A DNA stretch of 64,000 nucleotides, taken from contig NZ_CP041238.1 in the NCBI RefSeq assembly GCF_013488225.1, positions 1,761,501 to 1,825,500 on the forward strand, written 5' to 3'. This DNA is from Sinorhizobium mexicanum (GTDB lineage Bacteria > Pseudomonadota > Alphaproteobacteria > Rhizobiales > Rhizobiaceae). Made by a program: the position numbers and the translations under genes. Of this stretch, positions 24,837-33,724 are shown one piece after another (within the stretch, counting starts at the first letter, position 1; each line of letters starts with the position of its first letter). Under the pieces are notes generated by a model. It was not told the DNA's origin. It worked only from the letters and a program-made list of their open reading frames with translations, and searched no databases.

Positions 24837-25915
24837 CAAACTCAAGCACAAAGGTCGTCGCGATGTCGCCTGGCCACAACATCAACTCCCGTGGCGCGCT
24901 CTCCGTCCAGCCCGCGAACGATATTTCGGGGTTCCTCCGTCGGCAGTTCATCAACTACGGTATTCTTCCGCTTCTGCTTCTCGGGCTGATCCTTACCTTC
25001 GCGATAATCGAGCCGCGGTTTTTGTCGTACGCGAACGTGATGAACGTAACGCGGCAGGTGAGCTACCTCGGAATCATCGTCGTCGGGCAGATGCTCTATC
25101 TCGTCACCGCAAACTACGATCTCTCGAATGGCGCGACGGTCGCGCTCTCTTCCATCGGATGCGCCATGGTGATGGCGGCGACTGCGGGCGGCGACCCGGC
25201 CGTCTCTATTGTCTGGGGTTGCCTCACCGCGTTCGGGATATCGCTCCTCGTTGGCGTTATAAACGGCGTACTCATCGCGGTGGTAAAGGTGTCCTCGTTC
25301 ATGGTCACGCTTGGCATGGCATCGGCGGCGGTCGGCATCGCCTTGATGGTCACTGGGGGGATGCCCGTGTACGGCATGCCACCGGAATTTTCGCGGTACT
25401 TCGGTGAATCGACAATTCTCGGAATTCCGTTTCCGGCAATCGTGTTCGCTGGTGTCGTCGCCGTCGTCTACGTACTTCTGAACTGGACGAAGATCGGTCG
25501 GCACGCGTTCGCCGTCGGTGGCAACGAACGTGCTGCGTTCCAATCTGGCGTGAACGTGCGCCGGACGCTCCTGTGCATGTGCATTTCCGGGAGCGTGCTC
25601 GCGGGGGTCGTCGGCCTGTTGCTCACGGCCAGAATGTCCACGGGCGAGGCGAACGTCGGAATCGAGTTTCCGCTGCAGTCGATCATCGCCTGCGTAATCG
25701 GCGGTATTGCCCTCTCGGGTGGCGAAGGCCGTGTTTCCGGCGCAGTCATGGGAGCATTGTTTATCGTGCTTCTCAGCAACGGAATGGACCTTATCCGAGT
25801 GCAGAGCTACGCGCAGGACGTTCTCCTCGGAGCGCTTCTGGTCCTCGCGGTGATCGTTGACAAGCTGCGCGCACGCGTTCGTCTCAGACAGACTGCAGCT
25901 CCGCAGGCGGCGTGA
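24833..25915 (+). CDS. ABC transporter permease (RbsC/MglC family)
   Basis: A 360-residue inner-membrane permease with 8-10 hydrophobic segments and the family signature SIIACVIGGIALSGGEGRVSG near the C-terminus. It begins at an ATGA overlap with the ATPase gene. One permease gene is present, so the channel is probably a homodimer. The BisC-type reductase follows 15 bp later in the same operon. Confidence 0.92.
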   Translation: MTNSSTKVVAMSPGHNINSRGALSVQPANDISGFLRRQFINYGILPLLLLGLILTFAIIEPRFLSYANVMNVTRQVSYLGIIVVGQMLYLVTANYDLSNGATVALSSIGCAMVMAATAGGDPAVSIVWGCLTAFGISLLVGVINGVLIAVVKVSSFMVTLGMASAAVGIALMVTGGMPVYGMPPEFSRYFGESTILGIPFPAIVFAGVVAVVYVLLNWTKIGRHAFAVGGNERAAFQSGVNVRRTLLCMCISGSVLAGVVGLLLTARMSTGEANVGIEFPLQSIIACVIGGIALSGGEGRVSGAVMGALFIVLLSNGMDLIRVQSYAQDVLLGALLVLAVIVDKLRARVRLRQTAAPQAA

Positions 25916-25930
25916 GTTCAGAGACAGCAC

Positions 25931-28270
25931 ATGAAAAACCACAATCCGCACTCGGACGGGTTCGCGCCCGAGTTTGCCCTCGGCCATTGGGGACTGCACA
26001 GAGTCGTGCGCGACGGCGCGGGCAAACCAGGTCTCCGACAGTGGGAAGCCGATGCGAATCCCACCCGCATTGGCCTCGACCAGCTGTCTCCGGAAGTCCA
26101 GTCACTTCGCGTCCGGCGTCCGTCGTTTCGGGAGAGCTGGCTGAAGAACGGTCCCGGTGCCGACAGCGACCGCCGCGGATGCGACAGGTTCGTGGAGCTT
26201 CCTTGGGACGAAGCTCACGAGCTTGTGGGGCGGGAACTCGGCCGCGTCATCGGCGAGTACGGAAACCGCGCCATATTCGGTGGATCGTACGGCTGGGGTA
26301 GCGCGGGCCGCTTCCATCACGCCCAAAGCCAGATCCACCGCTTCCTGAATATCCTCGGCGGCTATGTCCGTGGACGTGATTCCTACAGTTACGGCGCTGG
26401 CTCGGTGGTGCTGCCCCACATCGTCGCCCCGATGGAGCAGCTTCTGGACGAGCACACCGACTGGACCACACTCGCGGAGCATAACGAGCTGTTCGTCGCG
26501 TTCGGTGGCATACCGCTACGCAACACGCAGATGACGGCTGGCGGCCCGAGCAGTCACCGTGTTCGGGAAGCTATGGATCGCATGAGGTCGAGGGGCGTTC
26601 GCTTTGTGAACATCTCACCCCTCAGACAGGATATCGAGGGAGCGGCCGAGTGGATACCCATTCGTCCGAACACGGACGTCGCATTGATGTTGGCGCTTAC
26701 CCATGTGTTGCTTACCGAGCGCCTGTACGACGCGTCCTTCCTCGAGCGCTTCTGCGTCGGGGCCGAACAGGTAAGATCGTACGTACTTGGCGAAAGCGAC
26801 GGAGTACCCAAGACGCCGAATTGGGCTTCCGGCATTACTGGCATTCCCGTGGCAAAAATGATTCAACTTGCCCGGGACATGGCATCCTTGAGCACCATGG
26901 TAAACGCCTCGTGGTCGCTTCAGCGTCAAAGCCACGGCGAGCAATCCTACTGGGCTTTGGTCACGCTAGCCGCTCATCTGGGACAGATCGGGCAACCCGG
27001 AGGCGGCTTTGGCATCGGATACGGGACACTGAATTCTGTCGGTTCAAACGAGCTGAGGATATCCGGTCCGCGCCTTTCGCAGGGGCGAAATCCCGTCGGC
27101 GAGTTCATCCCTGTCGCGCGCATCGCGGACATGCTCCTGAATCCGGGCGGAAGTTACCAATATGATGGCGGAACGTACCGGTATCCGGATATCAGACTGG
27201 TTTACTGGGCGGGCGGAAACCCGTTTCACCATCACCAGGACCTTAACCGCTTCATGTCGGCATGGCAGCGGCCGGAGACAATCATCATCCATGAGCAGTT
27301 CTGGAATAGTAGTGCGAAGGCGGCCGACGTCGTCCTGCCCGCAAGCATGACGTTCGAGCGAAACGATGTCGGCTACGCATCCCGAGAAGGACACCTCGTG
27401 GCCATGCGGAAGCTACAGCAGCCTATCGGTGACGCCCGGAGTGACTTCGACATTTTCAACGGCATCGCGCGGGCAATGGGGAAGGGCGAAACGTTCAGCG
27501 AAGGACGTACCGCGGAACAGTGGTTGGAGCACATATACGCGGAATTCCGCGCCCGGGTAGGACAGCAAATAAGCCTGCCGGATTTCGAAAGCTTCTGGGA
27601 AGCGGGAAGGATTGAAATTCCGCAATCGGTTGGCCCGACCGTCATGCTCGAGGCTTTCCGGGCTGACCCCGAGAAACATCCCCTCACAACGCCTTCGGGG
27701 AGGATCGAGCTTTTCTCAGAGACGATTGCCAGCTTCGGCTACGAGGACTGCCCAGGGCAGGCGACCTGGATGGAGCCCGTAGAGTGGCTCGGTTCAGACG
27801 CTACCTCGCGCTTTCCCCTGCATCTGCTCAGCCAGGAGCCCCGCCGCCGGCTGCACAGTCAGCTCGACCATTCCGCCTACAGCCGCGAAGGCAAGGTTCA
27901 CGGACGGGAGCCTGTCCTGATCAGCCGGGCCGACGCGCGAGCGCGGGGCATTTCGGAGGGCGATGTCGTCCGGGTATTCAACGACCGGGGAGCCTGTCTG
28001 GCCGCTGCCAAGGTAACGGAAGACCTCGTGCAAGGCGTAGCGATCATCGCGACGGGTGCTTGGTTCGACCCCGTGCAATGGTCACCGGAAAACCGCCTCG
28101 AAAAACACGGAAACCCTAACGCGTTGACGATCGACGTCGGGGCTTCGAAGCTGTCGCAGGCGACCGTCGCGCAGTCGTGTCTCGTTGAAATCGAGCCATT
28201 CCAAGGAAACCTGCCCGAAGTCACGGCGTTCCGGCTGCCGGAATTCGTCGGGGAATCGCCGAACCGATGA
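25931..28270 (+). CDS. molybdopterin-dependent oxidoreductase, BisC/TMAO-DMSO reductase family
   Basis: A 779-residue single-subunit Mo-bisMGD enzyme. GGSYGWGSAGRFHHAQSQIH carries the Ser expected as Mo ligand (about Ser124). Other family segments are WSLQRQSHGEQSYWA, YWAGGNPFHHHQDLNRF, AADVVLPASMTFERND and the C-terminal LLSQEPRRRLHSQLDH. There is no Tat signal and no [4Fe-4S] cysteine cluster, so it is cytoplasmic like biotin sulfoxide reductase. It would reduce an S-oxide or N-oxide. Co-transcription with a TorT-like ABC importer suggests that the oxidised substrate is imported, then reduced and assimilated. Confidence 0.9.
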   Translation: MKNHNPHSDGFAPEFALGHWGLHRVVRDGAGKPGLRQWEADANPTRIGLDQLSPEVQSLRVRRPSFRESWLKNGPGADSDRRGCDRFVELPWDEAHELVGRELGRVIGEYGNRAIFGGSYGWGSAGRFHHAQSQIHRFLNILGGYVRGRDSYSYGAGSVVLPHIVAPMEQLLDEHTDWTTLAEHNELFVAFGGIPLRNTQMTAGGPSSHRVREAMDRMRSRGVRFVNISPLRQDIEGAAEWIPIRPNTDVALMLALTHVLLTERLYDASFLERFCVGAEQVRSYVLGESDGVPKTPNWASGITGIPVAKMIQLARDMASLSTMVNASWSLQRQSHGEQSYWALVTLAAHLGQIGQPGGGFGIGYGTLNSVGSNELRISGPRLSQGRNPVGEFIPVARIADMLLNPGGSYQYDGGTYRYPDIRLVYWAGGNPFHHHQDLNRFMSAWQRPETIIIHEQFWNSSAKAADVVLPASMTFERNDVGYASREGHLVAMRKLQQPIGDARSDFDIFNGIARAMGKGETFSEGRTAEQWLEHIYAEFRARVGQQISLPDFESFWEAGRIEIPQSVGPTVMLEAFRADPEKHPLTTPSGRIELFSETIASFGYEDCPGQATWMEPVEWLGSDATSRFPLHLLSQEPRRRLHSQLDHSAYSREGKVHGREPVLISRADARARGISEGDVVRVFNDRGACLAAAKVTEDLVQGVAIIATGAWFDPVQWSPENRLEKHGNPNALTIDVGASKLSQATVAQSCLVEIEPFQGNLPEVTAFRLPEFVGESPNR

Positions 28271-28288
28271 ACGTCATTGTAGACACAA

Positions 28289-28320
28289 TACTGATGGGGA
28301 TGTATGTATACTCATTGGTA
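28289..28320. promoter_or_regulatory. tandem TACT boxes upstream of the aldehyde dehydrogenase
   Basis: TACTGATGGGGA (28289-28300) and TACTCATTGGTA (28309-28320), 20 bp apart. The second box runs directly into TATAAT (28319-28324), a consensus -10 element, so a bound regulator would cover the promoter. Confidence 0.6.
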
Positions 28321-28400
28321 TAATTGGGCAAGTTCACGTGCCGGATCGCCGGGCCGAAGCGACGGCCTGGAGTCACGCGGCCGCAAGAGCGAGGAGCAGC

Positions 28401-29825
28401 ATGGAAAACGCGCACAGATTCTACATTGACGGAAAGTGGGTAGAACCCGCGGGCGGAACGACGAGCGACCTTATCGATCCCGCAACGGAGAAGGTCTACG
28501 CGACCGTCGCCATGGGCTCTGCGGAAGACATCGACAGAGCGGTCAAGGCCGCCCGCGAGGCTTTCGCCACGTATTCTCGGACGACCGTAGAAGAACGCAT
28601 AGGGCTCCTGCAGAAGATCGAGAAAGCGTTCGTCAAGCGCGAGCGTGAGATTTCCGAGACCGTTACGCAGGAGGTCGGAATGCCCATCTCCGTGAGTTCC
28701 GGCTTCCTCTTGGACTGGTGTAAACTTCACATTGCCGAGACGATCGAAATTCTCCGGAGATATGAGTTCTCGGAGAACCTCGGCACCACGACGGTCTATA
28801 AGGAACCGATCGGCGTTGTCGGGATGATCACTCCGTGGAACTTCCCGATCGGGCAGATTTTCACGAAGATTCTTCCGGCGCTCGCGACTGGCTGCACGAT
28901 GGTGCTGAAGCCCAGTCAGCTGACGCCCCTCGACGGCATCATCGTTGCCGAAATCCTGCACGAAGCCGGGGTTCCCGCGGGCGTGTTCAACCTTGTCAAC
29001 GGGGATGGCCGGGTGGTCGGCGAGGCGATCTCGCAGCATCCCGACATTGATATGGTATCCTTCACCGGTTCGACCCGTGCGGGTATCCAGATCGCGAAAT
29101 CCGCCGCCGATACCATTAAGCGCGTCGTGAACGAACTGGGCGGCAAGTCCGCGAACATTCTCTTGGACGACGCGGATTTCGAGACGGCAGTAGAGAACGC
29201 GGTCGGAAATTGCTTCTTCCTCAACGGTCAGGCCTGCGATGCCGGAACCCGTCTGCTGGTTCCGCGCAACCGCATAGAGGAGGCTACGAATATCGCCGTC
29301 AGGGTAGCGAACGGCTACGTTTCCGGCCCTCCTAGTGATCCGTCCACGACCCTTGGTCCCGTTATGAACGAGAACCAGTTCAAGAACGTCCAAAAATACA
29401 TCCAGTCGGGCATCGACGAAGGCGCTCATCTGGTAGCTGGGGGTGTGGGCAAGCCTGACGGCATCGATGCAGGATACTTCGTAAAGCCGACGATCTTTTC
29501 GGACGTAACGCCGGAAATGACAATCTACCGCGAAGAGATTTTCGGTCCGGTTCTCAGCATCAGCGCGTACGAGGACCTCGCGGACGCAGCCAGGATGGCC
29601 AACGACACCGTTTACGGTCTGGCTGCCCACGTGACGGGCAAGGACATGGACAAGGTCCGCCAGCTGTCTCGCGAGCTGCGCGCGGGCTCGGTTTACGTCA
29701 ACTCGCCGGACTTCGACCCCAAGGCTCCATTCGGCGGATATCGGCAGTCGGGCAACGGCCGCGAATGCGGTGAACATGGTTTCACCGAGTTCCTGGAAAT
29801 AAAGGCGGTAGTCGGCCACGGCTGA
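28401..29825 (+). CDS. aldehyde dehydrogenase family protein
   Basis: A 474-residue NAD(P)-dependent aldehyde dehydrogenase. TPWNFPIGQIFTKI, FTGSTRAGIQ, the Glu in NELGGKSAN (about 245) and the nucleophile Cys in NGQACDAGTR (about 279) are all present. A start at 28401 with GAGGAG upstream is preferred over an earlier in-frame start inside the BisC gene. It is closely related to the enzyme at 41467-42915, so the window carries two similar aldehyde dehydrogenases of this group. It likely oxidises an aldehyde made by a GMC or amine oxidase. A hairpin follows. Confidence 0.92.
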   Translation: MENAHRFYIDGKWVEPAGGTTSDLIDPATEKVYATVAMGSAEDIDRAVKAAREAFATYSRTTVEERIGLLQKIEKAFVKREREISETVTQEVGMPISVSSGFLLDWCKLHIAETIEILRRYEFSENLGTTTVYKEPIGVVGMITPWNFPIGQIFTKILPALATGCTMVLKPSQLTPLDGIIVAEILHEAGVPAGVFNLVNGDGRVVGEAISQHPDIDMVSFTGSTRAGIQIAKSAADTIKRVVNELGGKSANILLDDADFETAVENAVGNCFFLNGQACDAGTRLLVPRNRIEEATNIAVRVANGYVSGPPSDPSTTLGPVMNENQFKNVQKYIQSGIDEGAHLVAGGVGKPDGIDAGYFVKPTIFSDVTPEMTIYREEIFGPVLSISAYEDLADAARMANDTVYGLAAHVTGKDMDKVRQLSRELRAGSVYVNSPDFDPKAPFGGYRQSGNGRECGEHGFTEFLEIKAVVGHG

Positions 29826-29835
29826 TCCCACTTCC

Positions 29836-29862
29836 GAGGGCCGCGGCAACGCCACGGCCCTC
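29836..29862 (+). terminator. hairpin after the aldehyde dehydrogenase
   Basis: GAGGGCCG (29836-29843) and CGGCCCTC (29855-29862), with an 11-nt loop, 10 bp after the stop. No T-run follows. Confidence 0.5.
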
Positions 29863-30620
29863 TCCCTACTCGCAAATCCGTTAGTTCAGTGCTCCCGTGA
29901 TTGCCGCGCAAAGTAGAACAAACGGGAAGCCGAGGGGTGGTCGTATTGGACATCCAAACCAACGACCCGAAAAGCTCGTTCCCTCGACGGTGTGACTCAG
30001 ACCCATCCATTCCGAACGGACTACAAAAATCGGAGGCAAGGTCTTCATGATGACCACGGAGGTCCCGAGAGACAGGATCGTGACCGCCAAATGCGATCCG
30101 GATAATCTGTGACGCTGCGCGATCTCCGAGCGTTCGTCCCGGCTATCACATGAACAAGATGCATTGGATCTCCATTGCGGCAGGTGAGGAGCATAAATGA
30201 GGATCTGACCGAACGCGTTGCCTCCGACGCCTACAGTCTGATCGCTGGGAAATTGCCTCGAAGCAAGCGACCCACGAAATAGCGTAGGCGTTTGTAACTA
30301 TATCTGGGAGCGCACCCTGACGCCGAAATTCTCACTTTCGAAGGTGCGAGCCACGACCCTCATTGGGAGCATCCCAGATAGGCGGCGGAGGGTATCCTGA
30401 AATTCCTCGCTAGCGAGTGTTTACACTAGCAAACCGCGGTCACGAAAAAAGTGCTCGATCGTCGTTCGTGACGGTCAAGTAATTATACGAAGCCGCTTGA
30501 TTTTCGGTGCAATCTTGTTACAAATTATACGCTATCGTATAATCGTGAACGTACGGGTACGTCGTTGGCCTTGAAACCAGATTGTTTCGTCCCTGCGATC
30601 TTTGAGAACTGAGTCCGCCA
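29863..30620. other. non-coding stretch with several palindromes
   Basis: No convincing gene. A 69-codon minus-strand frame at 29881-30090 has a membrane-like composition but no ribosome site or recognisable family. The right half carries an inverted repeat GTCACGAA/TTCGTGAC (30439-30446 and 30465-30472) and a perfect 20-bp palindrome at 30524-30543, so it looks like a promoter/operator region for the hydratase gene. Confidence 0.6.
30524..30543. promoter_or_regulatory. perfect palindrome ATTATACG-CTAT-CGTATAAT
   Basis: Two 8-bp arms with a 4-bp centre, 78-97 bp before the hydratase start; a related half (AATTATACGA) lies at 30481-30490. It has the form of a dimeric repressor operator and is distinct from the TACT boxes. 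The regulator is unknown. Confidence 0.6.
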
Positions 30621-31382
30621 ATGTCTGTCCTTTTCCAAGTCAAGAATTCGATCGGCGTAGTGACGATCGACCGAGCCGCGAAATTGAACGCGCTCGATCT
30701 CGAGACTTTCCGGAAAATCGAGGAGATCGTGGATAAGGCCAACGACGACCGCGCGGTCCGGGGTCTAATCTTCGCCGCAGCGCCCGGCAGGGCATTCAGC
30801 GCGGGCGCAGACATTAACGACTTGACCGGGTTGTCTCCGGAGGAAGCCGGAAGAAGGGCATCTTATCGTCGGGGCGTATTCCAGAAAATTGCGACAGCCG
30901 ACGTGCCTTCTATAGCGGTTATTAACGGCTTTGCTATGGGCGGCGGCGTGGAGCTGGCTTTGGCCTGCACGTTCCGCTTCGCTACCAGGCAGGCGACCTT
31001 TTCCATGCCTGAAATCAATCTCGGGCTGCTACCGGGAGCGGGCGCTACCCAGCGGTTGCCCCGCCTCATTGGAATGGCCAAGGCCCTCGAAATGATGCTG
31101 ACGGCAAGCAAGGTCGCCGCGGAAGAGGCGCTCCGGTGCGGTCTGGTTGATCGCATTATTGAAGATGTCGAGACCGAGCCATTGAACTTCGCCGTCGGAT
31201 GGCTTCCGTTCAGTCGCTCCGCGATCAAAGGCATAATTGCGGCCGCGCGCGGTTCGGAATTGCCGATGGAAGAAGGCCTCGCTCGGGAAGGAGAAGAGCT
31301 TGCAATGCTCAGTGCCTCTCCAGACGGAATCGAAGGCGTTGCGGCGTTCCTCGAAAAGCGGAGGCCAGCATTCAATCAATAA
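30621..31382 (+). CDS. enoyl-CoA hydratase/isomerase family protein
   Basis: A 253-residue crotonase-fold enzyme. The oxyanion-hole motifs are GRAFSAGADINDL and NGFAMGGGVELALACTFRFA, and the second catalytic acid is in MPEINLGLLPGAGATQRLPR. Both glutamates of classic enoyl-CoA hydratases appear present, unlike the protein at 10070. It stands alone behind a 20-bp palindrome and is followed 212 bp later by a polyamine-type ABC operon, so it is probably a separate transcription unit in fatty-acid or amino-acid breakdown. Confidence 0.9.
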   Translation: MSVLFQVKNSIGVVTIDRAAKLNALDLETFRKIEEIVDKANDDRAVRGLIFAAAPGRAFSAGADINDLTGLSPEEAGRRASYRRGVFQKIATADVPSIAVINGFAMGGGVELALACTFRFATRQATFSMPEINLGLLPGAGATQRLPRLIGMAKALEMMLTASKVAAEEALRCGLVDRIIEDVETEPLNFAVGWLPFSRSAIKGIIAAARGSELPMEEGLAREGEELAMLSASPDGIEGVAAFLEKRRPAFNQ

Positions 31383-31594
31383 GCCGGTTCGCGAAGTTCG
31401 CACGGCGAGCAGCCGCGAAGTTTCGCGATCGGCGGCAGAGAGCGCAGGAAGCGTTGGTACTCAACGTTCTGCAATGGCGTCACCGGTGCGTATGAAAGCC
31501 TCAAATCGATAAAAGAAGGCAGTCCGGTGCGCAGGGGAATAGGTGATTGTTAGCCGCGGGCGTTGCCGTGGCACACAAAAAAGGGAGAATCGGA

Positions 31595-32653
31595 ATGCTG
31601 AACAGTTTCAAGAAGGCAGTACTTACCGCCGCGAGCGCGCTCGCCCTGGCGACAGGTGTGGCACATGCCGAGGAGACGATTACGTTCGTCACCTTCAGCG
31701 GTTATTATCCTCCAAAGCTATTCGAGGAGTTTGAGGCCGCCACCGGGATCAAGGTTGATGTGGTAGAGGTCGCGACAAACGAAGAGACCATGGGCAAGAT
31801 GATGGCGTCCGACGGGACCGGTGTCGATGTTATGATCGTCTCGTCGCCGTTCGTCACAGCTCTGCAGAAGCTCGACATGCTCAGCGAAGTCGATCATCAG
31901 AAGATTCCGAATATGTCTAACCTTTATCCGGAAGCGATGAAGCTGTCCTACGATCCCGGGCTGAAGTATTCGGTTCCCTATGCTTGGGGTTCGTTCGGCA
32001 TTTGCTACCGCGACGACATGCTGACGACGAAGCCCACGAGCTGGATGGATCTCCTGAAACCGTCCGATGAACTCAAGGGCAAGTACACGCTTGTGCCCGA
32101 TGAGCGCTGGTTCATGGAGCCCGCGCAGCTCGTCAGCGGCAAGTCGATCAACGACGTTTCGCCTGAGACACTTGAAACCATCCGGCCGCTCCTTATCGAA
32201 GCGAAGAAAAACGTGCTTGCATTCGACAACTTCACAATGGGAAGTCGCCTTGTTTCGGGGGAAATCGCTGCAGCTGCCGCCTGGGAGGCGTGGTGTTCGA
32301 TGGCGATGCGCGATGGTGGTGGCGAGAACATCAAGTACATCATCCCGAAGGAAGGCACCGACACTTTCGTCGACGTCTTTGTGATTCCAAAAAAGGCGGA
32401 GCACAAGGAAGCTGCAGAGAAGTTTATCAACTTCGTTCTCGAACCGGCACACCACGGCTGGATGATCAGCGAACTCCTTTACAAAATCCCGAACAAGGCT
32501 GCCATGGACGCTGCCGATCCGGAGCTTGCAAAGAAGTACTCGCCGCTGCGCATGACGGCAGAAGAGCTTCTGAAGAACGAGATTCTCGCGGACCTCGGCG
32601 CTGATGCCCCGCGCGTCTCCAAGTTCGTTACGGAAATTATGTCGGCACAGTGA
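31595..32653 (+). CDS. spermidine/putrescine-type ABC transporter substrate-binding protein (PotD-like)
   Basis: A 352-residue periplasmic binding protein (SBP_bac_8 class). The ATG at 31595 is preceded by AAAGGGAGAATC and gives a good signal peptide (MLNSFKKAVLTAASALAL, cleavage after AHA near residue 25). The mature N-terminus ITFVTFSGYYPPKLFEEFEA and VPYAWGSFGICYRDD are typical of polyamine/iron-type binding proteins. It begins an operon with two permeases and an ATPase. The ligand may be a polyamine or another cationic amine; ligand-binding acidic residues were not mapped. Confidence 0.88.
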   Translation: MLNSFKKAVLTAASALALATGVAHAEETITFVTFSGYYPPKLFEEFEAATGIKVDVVEVATNEETMGKMMASDGTGVDVMIVSSPFVTALQKLDMLSEVDHQKIPNMSNLYPEAMKLSYDPGLKYSVPYAWGSFGICYRDDMLTTKPTSWMDLLKPSDELKGKYTLVPDERWFMEPAQLVSGKSINDVSPETLETIRPLLIEAKKNVLAFDNFTMGSRLVSGEIAAAAAWEAWCSMAMRDGGGENIKYIIPKEGTDTFVDVFVIPKKAEHKEAAEKFINFVLEPAHHGWMISELLYKIPNKAAMDAADPELAKKYSPLRMTAEELLKNEILADLGADAPRVSKFVTEIMSAQ

Positions 32654-32860
32654 AGCCTTCTATGGGGCCGGTCCGCGTGCTCGGTCCCAGTTCTCTTCTC
32701 GTGAAATCTGTCAGCAGGCCCTGCGAATATTGCCTGGCGTAATGCTGTGGCGGGCTGGATTTTTGGAGAGTTTTGACTTGGGTTCTCCGCTCAAAATTGT
32801 AACATTGCACGTGTCCGGCGAGCGCCACTCTTGCGTGGCTCCGGGGAAGAGCGTGCTGCC

Positions 32861-33724
32861 ATGAACAGGAAGCTTGGTCCTTTCCTATTGGTTGCCCCCG
32901 GCCTCGCCTTTTGGCTGGCGTTCCTCATTATCCCCTGCGGACTTGTGCTCGCCTACACGTTCATGGAGCGTGGGACCTACGGCGGCGTCATCCCGAATTT
33001 GAACTTCGATAACCTCGCGAGAGCTTTCGACGGTCTGTATCTCGAAATCTTCGTTAGGTCTGCGCGCATTGCGCTCGAGGCCGCGATCGTGGCCCTCGTC
33101 ATCGGTTATCCGGCGGCGTTGGCTATCTCGAAAGTTAGCCTTCGCTGGCAGATGCCGCTTCTGCTCATCGTGATCCTTCCGTTTTGGAGCAATTACCTGA
33201 TCCGGACGTATGCCTGGATCGTGATGCTCAACCGGGCGGGCATCGTGAACCAGGCCCTCTTGTCGACCGGTCTCATAAGCCAGCCACTGAACCTGCTTTA
33301 TACCGAGGCTTCGGTGGTAATCGGCCTTGTCTACAGCTACCTGCCGTTCGTGATCCTCACGATCTACGCTTCCATCCAGCGGCTCAATCCGGAGCTTACG
33401 GAGGCGAGCGAAGACCTCGGCGCTACACCGTGGAAAACGCTGACCAGGATTACACTGCCGCTCACGATGCCTGGCATCGCCGCAGGAGGTGTGTTCGTCT
33501 TCGTGCTCTCCATCGGGAACTTCGTGACTCCTCAGCTTCTCGGAGGTGGCCGCATGAAGATGGTCGGAAACCTGATTCAGGATCAATTTACCGCCGCTCG
33601 CGACTGGCCGTTCGGATCGGCGCTCGCGTTGGTGCTCATAACGATCATGCTGGCCCTTTTGACACTGCAGGGGCGCATCCAGCAGCGCATCCGGAAAATC
33701 GAGAAGGAGGAAGAGGTTGCCTAG
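32861..33724 (+). CDS. polyamine-type ABC transporter permease (PotB-like)
   Basis: A 287-residue permease with about six membrane segments. The EAA loop is TEASEDLGATPWKTLTRITLP. The ATG at 32861 is preferred because it sits directly before the first membrane segment (FLLVAPGLAFWLAFLIIPCG). The gap from the binding-protein gene is 207 bp and holds no gene. The 3' end overlaps the second permease by 8 bp. Confidence 0.88.
   Translation: MNRKLGPFLLVAPGLAFWLAFLIIPCGLVLAYTFMERGTYGGVIPNLNFDNLARAFDGLYLEIFVRSARIALEAAIVALVIGYPAALAISKVSLRWQMPLLLIVILPFWSNYLIRTYAWIVMLNRAGIVNQALLSTGLISQPLNLLYTEASVVIGLVYSYLPFVILTIYASIQRLNPELTEASEDLGATPWKTLTRITLPLTMPGIAAGGVFVFVLSIGNFVTPQLLGGGRMKMVGNLIQDQFTAARDWPFGSALALVLITIMLALLTLQGRIQQRIRKIEKEEEVA

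Noticed and set aside
24842..25999. 385-codon minus-strand frame
   Set aside because: Antisense to the RbsC-type permease; strongly charged translation typical of the complement of membrane-protein codons.
28221..29855. 544-codon minus-strand frame
   Set aside because: Antisense to the clear aldehyde dehydrogenase gene; low-complexity, Arg/Asp/Gly-rich composition and no family signature.
30302..30380. ATCTGGGA / TCCCAGAT long-range inverted repeat
   Set aside because: Arms of only 8 bp about 65 bp apart, with no coding or mobile-element context.
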